Of a DNA stretch of 64,000 nucleotides, positions 26,779-35,947 are shown piece after piece. The notes beneath the pieces are model-generated. The model saw only the letters and a list, made by a program, of their open reading frames with translations. It did not search any database and was not told the DNA's origin. The position numbers were made by a program, and so were the translations under genes. The first letter of the stretch is position 1. Each line of letters starts with the position of its first letter. Source of the DNA: Nocardia crassostreae (GTDB taxonomy: Bacteria; Actinomycetota; Actinomycetes; Mycobacteriales; Mycobacteriaceae); assembly GCF_001613405.1 (NCBI RefSeq), contig NZ_BDCH01000017.1:248001-312000 (forward strand). Direction: 5' to 3'.

Positions 26779-27398
26779 TCGCGGTCAGGCGTGCGGACCG
26801 CGGCCTCGAGGACATAGAGCTTCTCGCGCCCGCCCGCAATGAGATCCGCGCCGCCGACCCGATCGCGGTAGCGGGTGAACAAGGCGTCCAGGGTGTCCTC
26901 GGTGAAGCGGCGCGGCTGCGCGCCCTCGCCCGCATCGGTGATCCGGCTGCCGAGATAGGCCAGGAACGGATTGCGGCTGCCGGTCAGATTCCGGACCGGT
27001 TCGGCGAGAATCACCCGGACGCGGGCGGCGGCCAGCATGCGATCGAGCACGGGCTCCGGATCGGGCAGGAAGTGGTAGAGGCTGGCCTGCATGACCACGT
27101 AATCGGCAGTCGGCAGCGGGGTTTCGGAGCGCATGTTCCATACCCGGCCGTGCGCGCCGACCGCGGCGAGGCGGGCGACGAAACGCTCGTTGAGGTCCAA
27201 TCCGGTGTAGCTCACGGCTTTCCGGCGCAGGTGTCGGGTGTAGAGGGTGGCGGGGCCGCAGCACAGGTCGAGCACCTCGGCGCCGTCCGGGATGAGGGCC
27301 GCGACGGCGCGGAACCGGTCGTCGTAGTTGCGGCGGTACAGACCGCGCATCAGAAGGTTGTAGATTGTCTCGTGCCGGTAGATGAAGCTGGTGCTCAC
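26775..27398 (-). CDS. SAM-dependent class I methyltransferase
   Basis: A 207-residue protein. The SAM-binding motif I reads EVLDLCCGPATLY and motif II GLDLNERFV; YVVMQASLYHFLPDPEP corresponds to the post-II region. The N-terminus MSTSFIYRHETIYNLLMRGLYRRNYDDRF resembles small lipid or polar-group methyltransferases of actinobacteria. Its 3' end overlaps trpF by 4 bases (CTAG shared). It is divergent from the large membrane protein gene. The substrate is unknown. Confidence 0.8.
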   Translation of the reverse strand: MSTSFIYRHETIYNLLMRGLYRRNYDDRFRAVAALIPDGAEVLDLCCGPATLYTRHLRRKAVSYTGLDLNERFVARLAAVGAHGRVWNMRSETPLPTADYVVMQASLYHFLPDPEPVLDRMLAAARVRVILAEPVRNLTGSRNPFLAYLGSRITDAGEGAQPRRFTEDTLDALFTRYRDRVGGADLIAGGREKLYVLEAAVRTPDRD

Positions 27399-27514
27399 GA
27401 AGTTCCTGCTCGCTTGGCGATTGCCGGAACCCCTTGCGGGACAGAGGGGGTCCCGATCACCGGGAACTCTAGTCCGATGCCGAACAGCGTGCCACCCGGT
27501 ACGGTTGGGAACTC

Positions 27515-29773
27515 GTGAAGGACAGTGCGGTGCGCGACCCCGAGCAGGATGCGATTTCCAGGCGAGACGTCTACCGCTGGGGAGTGATCACCGCGCTCGG
27601 CGTGGTGCTCGGTTATGCCGCGGTCCTGCTCGCCAATGCCCGGCACTTCTTCACCGACGACACCGAATCCCAGTACACCGCCCTGTGGGTGGATCTGGGT
27701 CGGCAGCTGCGCGAGGGCACCTTCCCGGTGATGGTGCCCGAGCAGTGGATGGCGGGCAACAACACCATGGACGATGCGGGACTGTTCAATCCGCCGCAGC
27801 TGCTGATCGATCTGATCGCGCCGTCGGTGGACAATGCCGCGCTGTACGCGACCGTCGTGAAGCTGATCTTCTCGATCATTGCCGCCCGGGGCGTGTACCG
27901 GATCTGCCTCGCCTACGGCGGGCGGCCCGTCTGGTCGGCGGTGGCGGGAATCGCCTTGCCGCTCTCCGGATTCTTCCTGTTCTTCGACGAGGCCAGCTGG
28001 ATGACGGCGCTCACCGGCACGGCGTGGATGGTGCACGCGTGGGCGTCGTCGGTGCGCTACGCACGCGGGCAGGGCGGTCCGATTCCGGTATTCGTCTTTC
28101 TGTACCTGACGATTACGACGCAGTACATCTTTCCCGCGGTCGAGGCGATCCTCATGCTCGCGGCGGTGGCGGCGGGCGAGCTCATCCATCAGCGCAAGTG
28201 GCAACCGGTGGCGTGGCTGGCGGCGGTGGCGGGCTGCGCGGGGCTCGCGGGACTGCTGACATTCCTGCCGTCCATGCTCTCGGCCAAGGTGACCTGGCGC
28301 GGCGTCTTGAGCATTGTCAACGACCAATTCCTCACGGTGCCTTGGTCGGAATCGGTCAATGCCAGCCTGCCGAGTTCGCGACCGGCGTTCACCTCGTGGT
28401 GGGGCTATGTGCAGCCCATGCCGGTCACCTATATCGCCTGGTTCCTGATTCCGGCGCTGGCCTTCATCGATTGGCGCCGGGCGCGGGCGGCGTGGCGGGA
28501 GCTGAGCGCGGTCGCCATCTTCTCGATCATCGTGCTCATGTGGACGGCCGGACCGGGGACGATCGGTCCGCTGCGCTGGCCGGTGCGCGTGCTGCCCATG
28601 CTGGCCATCGGCCTGCTGGTGCTGGTGTGCGTGCTGCTCGGGCGGTTCGGCACGGTGTCGAATCCGAAGGCGCGCGGCATCGCGGCGGGTGTGCTCATCC
28701 TGGCGCTGTGGGTGCGCTCGTTCTCCGCCGATCCGCACGCGGTCATCAGTCATGTGATCGCCGCCCTCGTACTCGGCGCACTGGTGACCGCGGCAATGTG
28801 GCTCGGGCGCACCAGGGGTGGCGCGGCGGCGGCCCTGCTGACCGTCGCCGCCATGTTCCCGATTGCCTTCTACCAGGTCGAGGCGGCACAGCCCACGCCC
28901 ATGACCTGGAATCTGCCCGCGAAACGCTCCGATGCGCAGGCGGCCTTCCCCGATTTCTCCGGAACCACAATCCAACTCGGTGACCGCGCCCTGGTGCAGC
29001 CGCAGGACAAGAGCGTCGAGGGCGCGTACGGGTCGCTGGTCTTCGGCAACTACGCGCGAGCGGTCGGGCTGCGCTACGTCAACGGCTACACCCCGAGCGG
29101 GCACTACTACTTCGGCGAGCTGCTGTGCATGCGCTGGGACGGCAGCGTCTGCCCCGACGCCTACCGCCGCATGTTCGCGCCGGAAGCGGCGACCGGGCGG
29201 CCCCTGGTCGACCTGATGAAGCTGGATCGGGTTGTGCTGCAACGGGCGCTGTTCCCCGAGGCGCCGAACCAGCCCGCGCCCAGCGGATGGAAGTGGGTCG
29301 ACTATCCGGGCCACGAACGGTTCATCGCGGTGCTGGAGCGGGCGGACGGGCCGATCTCGGGCAGCAACGGCCGGATTTCCGATACCGAGAATGTCACCGC
29401 GACCTCGATCTCCGAGACCGATACCACCAGCCGGGTGCGGGTGTCCTCGACCGAAGGCGGCCGCATCGCGTTCTCCCGGCTCGGCTGGCCGGGCTATCGA
29501 GTCACCCTGAACGGCAATCCCGTTCCGATCACCACAGTCGCCAAGTCCTTCGTCGCGGTTCGGATCCCCGCCGGGACCCAGGATGCCGAGCTCGTGCTGA
29601 CCTGGCGGCCGCCGGGCTGGAAGATCGGCATCGCCACCGCGGCGGCGGGCGTGATCGGCCTGGGAATCCTGCAGTGGCTCCACATGCGATCGCGACGGCG
29701 GCCGGATCCGGAGTCGGCCGAGGCGCCCGCGACCGGCGAACCGGAGCCCGAATTATCGGACGTCGGGTCCTGA
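27515..29773 (+). CDS. Large polytopic membrane protein, YfhO/GT-C-like
   Basis: A 752-residue protein with about 10-12 transmembrane segments in residues 20-470, then a soluble extracytoplasmic region (about 470-720) and a final transmembrane segment near 715-730. The first loop carries FFTDDTESQYTALWVDLGRQL, an acidic-residue loop placed as in GT-C glycosyltransferases and YfhO proteins, and the C-terminal domain has PGYRVTLNGNPVPI typical of YfhO-like beta domains. A role in glycosylating envelope polymers with a lipid-linked sugar is plausible; no substrate is shown. The GTG start follows the divergent methyltransferase by 116 bases, and the transglutaminase gene follows in the same direction. 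Confidence 0.68.
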   Translation: MKDSAVRDPEQDAISRRDVYRWGVITALGVVLGYAAVLLANARHFFTDDTESQYTALWVDLGRQLREGTFPVMVPEQWMAGNNTMDDAGLFNPPQLLIDLIAPSVDNAALYATVVKLIFSIIAARGVYRICLAYGGRPVWSAVAGIALPLSGFFLFFDEASWMTALTGTAWMVHAWASSVRYARGQGGPIPVFVFLYLTITTQYIFPAVEAILMLAAVAAGELIHQRKWQPVAWLAAVAGCAGLAGLLTFLPSMLSAKVTWRGVLSIVNDQFLTVPWSESVNASLPSSRPAFTSWWGYVQPMPVTYIAWFLIPALAFIDWRRARAAWRELSAVAIFSIIVLMWTAGPGTIGPLRWPVRVLPMLAIGLLVLVCVLLGRFGTVSNPKARGIAAGVLILALWVRSFSADPHAVISHVIAALVLGALVTAAMWLGRTRGGAAAALLTVAAMFPIAFYQVEAAQPTPMTWNLPAKRSDAQAAFPDFSGTTIQLGDRALVQPQDKSVEGAYGSLVFGNYARAVGLRYVNGYTPSGHYYFGELLCMRWDGSVCPDAYRRMFAPEAATGRPLVDLMKLDRVVLQRALFPEAPNQPAPSGWKWVDYPGHERFIAVLERADGPISGSNGRISDTENVTATSISETDTTSRVRVSSTEGGRIAFSRLGWPGYRVTLNGNPVPITTVAKSFVAVRIPAGTQDAELVLTWRPPGWKIGIATAAAGVIGLGILQWLHMRSRRRPDPESAEAPATGEPEPELSDVGS

Positions 29774-29835
29774 AGGCGGCGGAAGAACCTGCGCGAGCTG
29801 ATTTCCCGGCTCGGTCCATCTGCGAACATGGAGGG

Positions 29836-30639
29836 GTGAAGCGTGATGTCTCCGCTCATCTCGACGTCCAGGTCCATGCCCCCACCGCACTCGAACTGCA
29901 GATCGCTGTCGCCAGGCAGGCCGGGGTGGATCTGATCGAATCCCTGCGGCTCACACTCGACGGGCGTGAGTGCGTGCCCAGCGAGATTCTCGGGCCGCAC
30001 GGCACCAGGTTGCACAGATTCGATTCCGGTGCGGGCCATCTGCGGGTGGAATACCGTGCGACGGTGCTGGGGGCCGCGCTGGCCGAGCAGGCTTCCGACT
30101 ACGACCTCGCGGTGTATCTGCGGCCCAGCCGGTTCGTCGAATCCGACAAACTGCTCGGATTCGCCGGGGCCGAGTTCGGGTGCGGCATTGGAGATCCGGA
30201 GATGGCGGCCCGGGTCTCGTCCTGGGTCGGGCGCAGGATCCGCTATGTCCCGGGGAGCAGCGATCCGGTCGACGGCGCGGTGGAGACCCTGCTGTCGGGC
30301 GTCGGCGTCTGCCGTGACTTCTCACATCTGGTGGTGGCGCTGCTGCGCGCGGTCGGGATGCCCGCGCGCGTGGTCTCGGTATACGCGCCCGGCTGCATGC
30401 CGATGGATTTCCATTCGGTCGCCGAGGTCTACACCAATGGCGGCTGGCAGGCGTTCGACCCCGCCGGTCTGGCCCCGCGCATGAGCCTCGTCCGCATCGC
30501 CACCGGTCGCGACGCCTCCGATATCGCCTTCCTCGGCAACCACGGCGGCGATATCACCCTCAACGCCCTGTCGGTGAACGCCACTATCGACGGGCCGCTT
30601 CCGTTCGACGATCTGCGGCAGCCAGCGTGGATCTGCTGA
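29836..30639 (+). CDS. Transglutaminase-like family protein
   Basis: About 267 residues from GTG 29836, 1 base after GGAGGG. An N-terminal beta domain is followed by the papain-like core: GVGVCRDFSHLVVALLRAVGMPARVV carries the catalytic Cys, DFHSVAEVYTNGGWQAFDP the His and Asp. Bacterial members act as proteases or amidases. No signal peptide is present. The 3' end overlaps the convergent GT87 gene by 56 bases. Confidence 0.87.
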   Translation: MKRDVSAHLDVQVHAPTALELQIAVARQAGVDLIESLRLTLDGRECVPSEILGPHGTRLHRFDSGAGHLRVEYRATVLGAALAEQASDYDLAVYLRPSRFVESDKLLGFAGAEFGCGIGDPEMAARVSSWVGRRIRYVPGSSDPVDGAVETLLSGVGVCRDFSHLVVALLRAVGMPARVVSVYAPGCMPMDFHSVAEVYTNGGWQAFDPAGLAPRMSLVRIATGRDASDIAFLGNHGGDITLNALSVNATIDGPLPFDDLRQPAWIC

Positions 30640-31846
30640 CCAGGAAGAGCACCACCAGCAGCACACTGAGCCAGATGTAGGTGTTGCCGATGACGTGCTG
30701 CCAGGGCGTCCAGGAGGCTTCGCGGTTCTCGTCGCCCGGCAACCAATTCTGCGGGCCGTAGACGAAGACGGCGGTGGTCACGGCCGTGGCCGCGTACCAG
30801 CCCACCGCGCGCCGCCACGGTTGCAGGGTGGCGTAGCCGAGCATGGCCAGCAGGGCGGGCGCGATCCAGATCCAGTGGTGCGACCACGAGATCGGCGACA
30901 CCAGCAGCATGAACACGGCATTGATGGCCAGCGCCAGCGGCGGGAAGTCGGCCGCGCGGCGCATGGCGACCACCACCAGCGCCAGCAGCGCCGCCCCGAA
31001 CGCCAGCCACAGCACGGTGAACAGCGGCTTGTGAATCTCGAATCGGGCCAGCACGGCCTGGATGGACTGGTTGGTGTGGAAGGCCGAACCGCTCAGGCCC
31101 TCCACATTGCCCATACCGCCGAACCAGTACTTGATCGAGGTCGTGGGCAGCACCAGGAAGCTGAGCGCGGTCGCGGCGGCGCCGGTGACGGCGGCGGTCG
31201 CGGCGGCCTTGTAATCGCGGCGAATGAGGAAGTAGAGCACGAAGGCCGCGGGCGTCAGCTTGATGGCGGCGGCGATGCCGACCAGCATGCCGCGCCGCCA
31301 CTTGGGCTTCTCGGTCAGGCAGTCGGCCACCACCAGGGCCATGAGCAGCAGGTTCACCTGGCCGAAGTCCAGGGTCGAGCGAGCAGGTTCCAGCAGCAGC
31401 GCCAGGGGCGTGGCCGTGGCCGTCACTCACAGCGCGAGCCGCCGCCGATCCTCCCCCGGCCACACCCGCCGCGCGACCAGATACAGCGACAGCGCCAGCG
31501 CGGCCACCGAGGCCACGAAGAACGCGACCGAGGCCACATTCCACGGCAGCAGCGCGAACGGCGCCAGCGCCAGCGCCGCGAACGGCGGATAGATGAACGG
31601 CAGCCCGATCCCGATGGTCGTCTGCGGCAGATGCCCGTACATATCGCCGCCGTCGCGCAGCGTCTCGATCCCGAGCCGATACACCTGCAGGTCGATGAAC
31701 CCGCCGGAGATCTCCTTGAACTGCCAGAGGGGCGCCATCAGGGACCACGCGGCAAGACCCGCACACAACGCCGGAACGAGCCACATCACACGCCCGAACC
31801 GGCGATCCAGCGACTTCGGCACAGCAACAGCAGTGGAACAACTCAT
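30584..31846 (-). pseudogene. GT87 mannosyltransferase-like membrane protein interrupted by an in-frame TGA
   Basis: About 420 codons, polytopic. The start (SCSTAVAVPKSLDRRFG) leads to a membrane segment, then DLQVYRLGIETL and FIYPPFAALALAPFALLPW, the acidic loop and YPP motif of actinobacterial alpha-mannosyltransferases (PimE/MptC-like, GT87, polyprenyl-phosphomannose donors). TGA at 31427-31429 interrupts the frame after EDRRRLAL; the frame continues with VTATATPLALL, ARSTLDFGQVNLLLMALVVAD and WSHHWIWIAPALLA to 30584. Trp (TGG) is the likely original residue. If real, the lesion would cost a lipomannan/PIM-type branching activity. The end lies on the opposite strand of the transglutaminase gene. 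Confidence 0.8.
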
Positions 31847-31894
31847 CCGCGGCGACTATACCGGCCCGCCCCGCCCGCCACCGACGCTATGCGG

Positions 31895-32566
31895 TCAGGG
31901 GCCGGTCCAGCGGTAGCGGCGTTCGGGGCGGCCGGTGCCGCCGTAGCGGAGGGTGACCGCGGCGCGGTCGGTGTCGACGAAGTGCTCGAGGTAGCGGCGG
32001 GCGCTGGCGCGGGAGAGGGCGGAGGCATCGGCGCATTCCTGGGCGGAGAGGTCGGTGGGGGCGGCGCGCAGGACTCGGGCGACGAGGTCGGCGGTGTGGG
32101 TGGTGAGGCCCTTGGGGAGGGCCACGGTGGCGCGCGGGCGGGCGCCGAAGACCTGGTCGATATCGGATTGGGCGGCGCGGTCGAGGGTGGCCAGTTTGGT
32201 GTGCAGGGCGGCGAAGTGGCGGAGCTGATCGTGCAGGGCGCTGTAGGTGAAGGGCTTGATGAGGTAGTGCAGGACGCCGCCGCGGACGGCGGCGCGAATG
32301 GTGTCGACATTGTCGGCGGCGCTGATGACGATGACATCGGTGGCCTCGGAGGTTTCGCGAATGCCGCGCAGCACCGACAGGCCGTCCAGGTCGGGCAGGT
32401 AGATGTCGAGCAGGACCAGGTCGGGGCGGAGGTCGGCGATCAGGCGTAGCGCGTCGGCGCCGGTGTGTGCGACGCCCGCGACCTCGAAACCCGGTGTCCT
32501 GGCGACATATCCGCTGTGCACCTTGGCGACCATGAAATCGTCGTCGACGACCAGCACCCGGATCAT
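31895..32566 (-). CDS. Response regulator of the CitB/DctR type
   Basis: About 223 residues. The receiver domain starts MIRVLVVDDDFMVAKVH, has phosphoacceptor Asp in LVLLDIYLPDLDG and Lys in YLIKPFTYSAL. The C-terminal part has SAQECADASALSRASARRYLEHFV, the helix-turn-helix used by CitB/DcuR-class regulators of C4-dicarboxylate and citrate uptake. ATG 32566 overlaps the kinase stop (ATGA). With the kinase it faces tctCBA, the probable target. Confidence 0.9.
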   Translation of the reverse strand: MIRVLVVDDDFMVAKVHSGYVARTPGFEVAGVAHTGADALRLIADLRPDLVLLDIYLPDLDGLSVLRGIRETSEATDVIVISAADNVDTIRAAVRGGVLHYLIKPFTYSALHDQLRHFAALHTKLATLDRAAQSDIDQVFGARPRATVALPKGLTTHTADLVARVLRAAPTDLSAQECADASALSRASARRYLEHFVDTDRAAVTLRYGGTGRPERRYRWTGP

Positions 32567-34140
32567 CGCCGTGCGACCGGGGTCAGCGGGAGGGTGGCGG
32601 TGAAGACCGCGCCCTCGGCATTGTGCACCGAGACCGAACCGCCGCGGCGGACACAGGTCTGGCGGATGATGGCCAGGCCGAGGCCGCGCAGGCCCTGTTC
32701 GGCGGCCTTGGTGGTGAAGCCGTGGCGGAACACCTCCTCGGCGATATCGGGTGCGATGCCGGGACCCGAATCGCGCACCACGACCCGGACCTCCGCGCCC
32801 ACCCGGCGCAGCTCCACCTCGATCCACCCGGCCGGACCGTGCAGGGCGTCGAGGGCATTGTCGACCAGATTGCCGAGCACCGTCACCAGATCGGCGGAGA
32901 GCGCGTCGTCCACCTCGGGTAGCGCGGTGGCGGCGGCAAGCCGCAGTCCCACACCCTGTTCGGCGGCGCGGCTGGCCTTGGCGATGAGCAGCGCCGCCAC
33001 CGCCGGATCCCCGATCCGCCCGGTCACCTCGGCCTGCCATTGATCGCGTCCGGCGCTCACCAGTTCCACGAAGCGCCGCACCTCGTCGTATTCGCCCAGT
33101 TCGATGAGACCGGCGATGGTGTGCAGCCTATTGCTGAACTCGTGCGCCTGGGCGCGCAGCGTATCGGTGGTATTCCGGTTCTCGGTCAATTGATCTCGCA
33201 GTTGCATGAGTTCGGTGCGGTCGCGCAGCGTGATCACCGCGCCGAGGGTGCGCTGATCCCAGCGGATCGGGGTGCGGTTCATGATCAGCACCCGGCCGCG
33301 GCGCAGACCGATCAGATCGGTGCCCTCGGCCCGCCCGGTGAAGACGTCCAGAATGCGGTCGTTGAGCCCGAGGTCGTGCACGCTGGATCCGACCACGTCC
33401 CCGAGCGAGAGCAGCGCCCGCGCCTGATCGTTGACCAGCGTGATCCGCTGCTGCTGATCCAGACCCACCACGCCCTCGTGAATGCCGTGCAGCATGGCCT
33501 CGCAATGTTCGACCAGCCCGGCGATCTCGGCCGGTTCCAGGCCGAGCGTCTGCCGCTTCACCCACCAGGTGACCGACAGCGAGCCCGCGATACCGAGCGC
33601 GCAGGCCAGGCCCAGCAGCCCCAGCAGGCGCGGGAACGATTCGGTGAGAATGGTCCAGAAGCCCGGAAGCTGTTTGCGCGCCGCGACATAGCCGACCAGT
33701 TCGTGACTGGTCTGTCCGATGACGGGCACGTGCGCCACCACCGCGCCGTCGATCTCGCCGACCCAGGCCCGGCCCTCGGTGACCGTGGAATCGGCCAGCG
33801 CCAGCGGCGCGCCGATCTCGGAGGGCCGCTGGGAGGTGAGCACCGTGCCGTCGATGCGGGCGATGGCCACCACCTCCGCACCCGAGGCCACCTGCGCCGA
33901 GGTGGCGAAGGGCGCCAGCCGCAGATGCTGTTTCGGATCGGCGATCATGACCCGCAGGCTGGGATTGGCGGCCACGTCCTCGGCGATGCCGAGCATGCGC
34001 CGGGATTCGGTGGCGCTGAAAGTATCCTCCACCTGGGCCACCGCCACCGCGGCCACGGCCGCGAGCAGCACCACGACGATCGTCAGTTGCAGGGCCAGCA
34101 GCTGTCGTGCCAGCGAGCCCTTCTTGCCCACGTCTCTCAT
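32563..34140 (-). CDS. Sensor histidine kinase of the CitA/DctS type
   Basis: A 525-residue kinase. A transmembrane helix near 15-37, a periplasmic PAS-like sensor (about 40-165), a second transmembrane helix near 170-192, then a cytoplasmic PAS domain (GIHEGVVGLDQQQRITLVN). The dimerisation box RAQAHEFSNRLHTIAGLIELG places the phosphoacceptor His in the HExxN form typical of the CitA/DcuS family. ATPase motifs are NLVDNALDAL, DSGPGIAP and GLRGLGLAIIRQ. It most likely senses an extracellular carboxylate and controls the adjacent tripartite tricarboxylate transporter. Confidence 0.92.
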   Translation of the reverse strand: MRDVGKKGSLARQLLALQLTIVVVLLAAVAAVAVAQVEDTFSATESRRMLGIAEDVAANPSLRVMIADPKQHLRLAPFATSAQVASGAEVVAIARIDGTVLTSQRPSEIGAPLALADSTVTEGRAWVGEIDGAVVAHVPVIGQTSHELVGYVAARKQLPGFWTILTESFPRLLGLLGLACALGIAGSLSVTWWVKRQTLGLEPAEIAGLVEHCEAMLHGIHEGVVGLDQQQRITLVNDQARALLSLGDVVGSSVHDLGLNDRILDVFTGRAEGTDLIGLRRGRVLIMNRTPIRWDQRTLGAVITLRDRTELMQLRDQLTENRNTTDTLRAQAHEFSNRLHTIAGLIELGEYDEVRRFVELVSAGRDQWQAEVTGRIGDPAVAALLIAKASRAAEQGVGLRLAAATALPEVDDALSADLVTVLGNLVDNALDALHGPAGWIEVELRRVGAEVRVVVRDSGPGIAPDIAEEVFRHGFTTKAAEQGLRGLGLAIIRQTCVRRGGSVSVHNAEGAVFTATLPLTPVARR

Positions 34141-34310
34141 ACCTCCCGGCGCCGTCGCCTGCCGCCAGTCTGGCCGCCCGACCGGTATGCCCGGGTCGTT
34201 TTCGCCGCGAACACTATGAACAAAACGAACAATGCGGACGCAAAGCAGACAGCGCGAGTGGCCCGGCTCACAATTCGACCCAACTCGATAATGCGAGATG
34301 AGGATCCACA

Positions 34311-35291
34311 GTGAGAACTTCCAAGTTGCTGACCGGTGTGGTCGCAGCCCTCGCGGCCATTGCGCTGACCGCGTGCAACGGAACCGGATCCGGTGGCGGC
34401 GACAAACTGACCGGCGTCCGGATCATGGTGCCCAACTCCCCCGGCGGCGGATACGACATCACCGCCCGCACCTCCGCCAAGGCCATGGAGGATGCCGGAA
34501 TCGCGCGCTCGGTCGAGGTTTTCAATCTGCCCGGGGCGGGCGGCACCGTCGGCCTGGGGCGCCTGGTCGGCGAGAACGGCAATGGCAAGCTCGTCATGCA
34601 GATGGGCCTGGGTGTGGTCGGCAGCGTCTACACCAACAAGTCCCCGTCGAAACTGACCGACACCACGCCGATCGCCAAGCTGATCGAGGAGCCCGACATC
34701 ATCGTGGTGTCGAAGAACTCCAAATACACCGATATCAAACAGCTCATCGCGGACTGGAAGGCCAATCCGGGCGCGGTCCCGGTCGGCGGCGGCTCCTCGC
34801 CCGGCGGGCCGGACCATCTCGCGCCCATGCTGGTGGCGAAAGCCGTTGGCATCGAGCCGAAGTCGGTCAACTACGTGCCCTTCGACGGCGGCGGCGAACT
34901 ACTGGCCTCCATTCTCGGCGACAAGATCGCCTTCGGCGTCTCGGGCGTCGGCGAATACCTCGATCAGATCCAGGCCGGTGAGCTCCGGGTGCTGGCGGTG
35001 ACCGGGCCCAAGCGGATCACCGATGTGAACGCGCCGACGCTGAAAGAGGCGGGTATCAATGTCGAGTTCACCAACTGACGCGGCGTGGTGGCCCCGCCCG
35101 GCATCAGCGACGCCGACCGCAAATCCCTGATCGACGCCTACAGCCGCATGCACGACTCCCAGGAGTGGAAGGACGCGCTCGCCACCAATGGCTGGGACGA
35201 CGCCTTCGTCGCCGGAACGGATTTCGGGACCTTCATTCAGAATCAGACCGATCAGGTCGGCTCGGTGCTGACGGAATTGGGGCTGGCATGA
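34311..35291 (+). pseudogene. tctC: Tripartite tricarboxylate transporter binding lipoprotein TctC, in-frame TGA
   Basis: About 326 codons from GTG 34311. A lipoprotein signal peptide ends LTACNG. The mature protein has IMVPNSPGGGYDITARTSAKAM, the Bug/TctC opening that wraps the carboxylate, and GGGSSPGGPDHLAPM and YVPFDGGGELLASIL. The frame stops at TGA 35076-35078 after NVEFTN, then continues RGVVAPPGISDADRK to a second stop at 35289. TctC proteins have Trp in FxNWRGVVAPPG, so TGG to TGA is almost certain. As written the protein loses about 70 C-terminal residues. First gene of tctCBA. Confidence 0.85.
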
Positions 35292-35371
35292 GCGAGCGCA
35301 GCGAGCGATCAATAGGCATAGCCGAGCTCGGCTCGGTCATGCCGGAGCCGAGCGCCAGCGAGGTGGAGGTA
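35288..35371. repeat. REP-like palindromic sequence between tctC and tctB
   Basis: About 80 bases containing GCGAGCGCAGCGAGCG and the perfect palindrome GCCGAGCTCGGC (35321-35332), followed by GGAGCCGAGCGCCAGCGAGG. The base pattern differs from coding DNA around it and resembles dispersed intergenic repeats of Nocardia and mycobacteria. It sits inside an operon, so it could stabilise or attenuate the mRNA between tctC and tctB. Confidence 0.45.
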
Positions 35372-35946
35372 TGACCGAGCCCGTCGATCCCGCGGGGATC
35401 GACGGGGCCGCACCGGCGGGATCCGCGCCGCCGAAAACACCCGCGCCCACCGGATTCGCCTGGCTGAAGGAGCGTTCCGAGCTCGTCGTGGCCGCCCTGC
35501 TGGCCGGGGCGGGCGGGCTGGTGCTGTTCGACGCGCTGACCATGTCGACCGATTTCACCCAGCGCGGTCCGGTCGGGCCCAAGGCGGTCCCGGTGCTGGT
35601 GGGCCTGCTGCTGCTGGTGGTGGCGGTCGCGCTGGCCATCGATGTGGTGCGCGGCGGCAGCGGCGAGGCCGAGGCGGGCGAGGACATCGATCTGGATACG
35701 CCGTTGGAGTGGCGCACGGTGCTGCTGCTCATCGGCGTCTTCGTCGCCAACATCATGCTCATCGATCTGGTCGGTTTTCCGATCTCGGGTCTGCTGCTGT
35801 TCTGGGGGGCCGCCTATGCGCTCGGCAGCAGGCATTTCGTGCGGGATCCGCTTGTCGCGGTGACGCTTTCGCTCGTGACCTATGTCGTATTCGTGGATCT
35901 GCTCGGCGTGGCGCTGCCGGGCGGTCCGCTGGAGGGGGTGTTCTGA
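35371..35946 (+). CDS. tctB: Tripartite tricarboxylate transporter small membrane subunit TctB
   Basis: A 191-residue protein with four hydrophobic segments: ELVVAALLAGAGGLVLFDAL, PVLVGLLLLVVAVALAI, VLLLIGVFVANIML plus GFPISGLLLFWGAAYALG, and LVAVTLSLVTYVVFVDLLG, the TctB pattern. The N-terminal 30 residues are Ala/Pro-rich. ATG 35371 follows GGAGG. It ends one base before the TTG start of tctA. It pairs with TctA to form the membrane part of the transporter. Confidence 0.85.
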   Translation: MTEPVDPAGIDGAAPAGSAPPKTPAPTGFAWLKERSELVVAALLAGAGGLVLFDALTMSTDFTQRGPVGPKAVPVLVGLLLLVVAVALAIDVVRGGSGEAEAGEDIDLDTPLEWRTVLLLIGVFVANIMLIDLVGFPISGLLLFWGAAYALGSRHFVRDPLVAVTLSLVTYVVFVDLLGVALPGGPLEGVF

Positions 35947-35947
35947 C

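Noticed and set aside
27395..29683. A 762-codon minus-strand frame opposite the YfhO-like gene
   Set aside because: Charged low-complexity translation; the plus strand encodes a coherent membrane protein.
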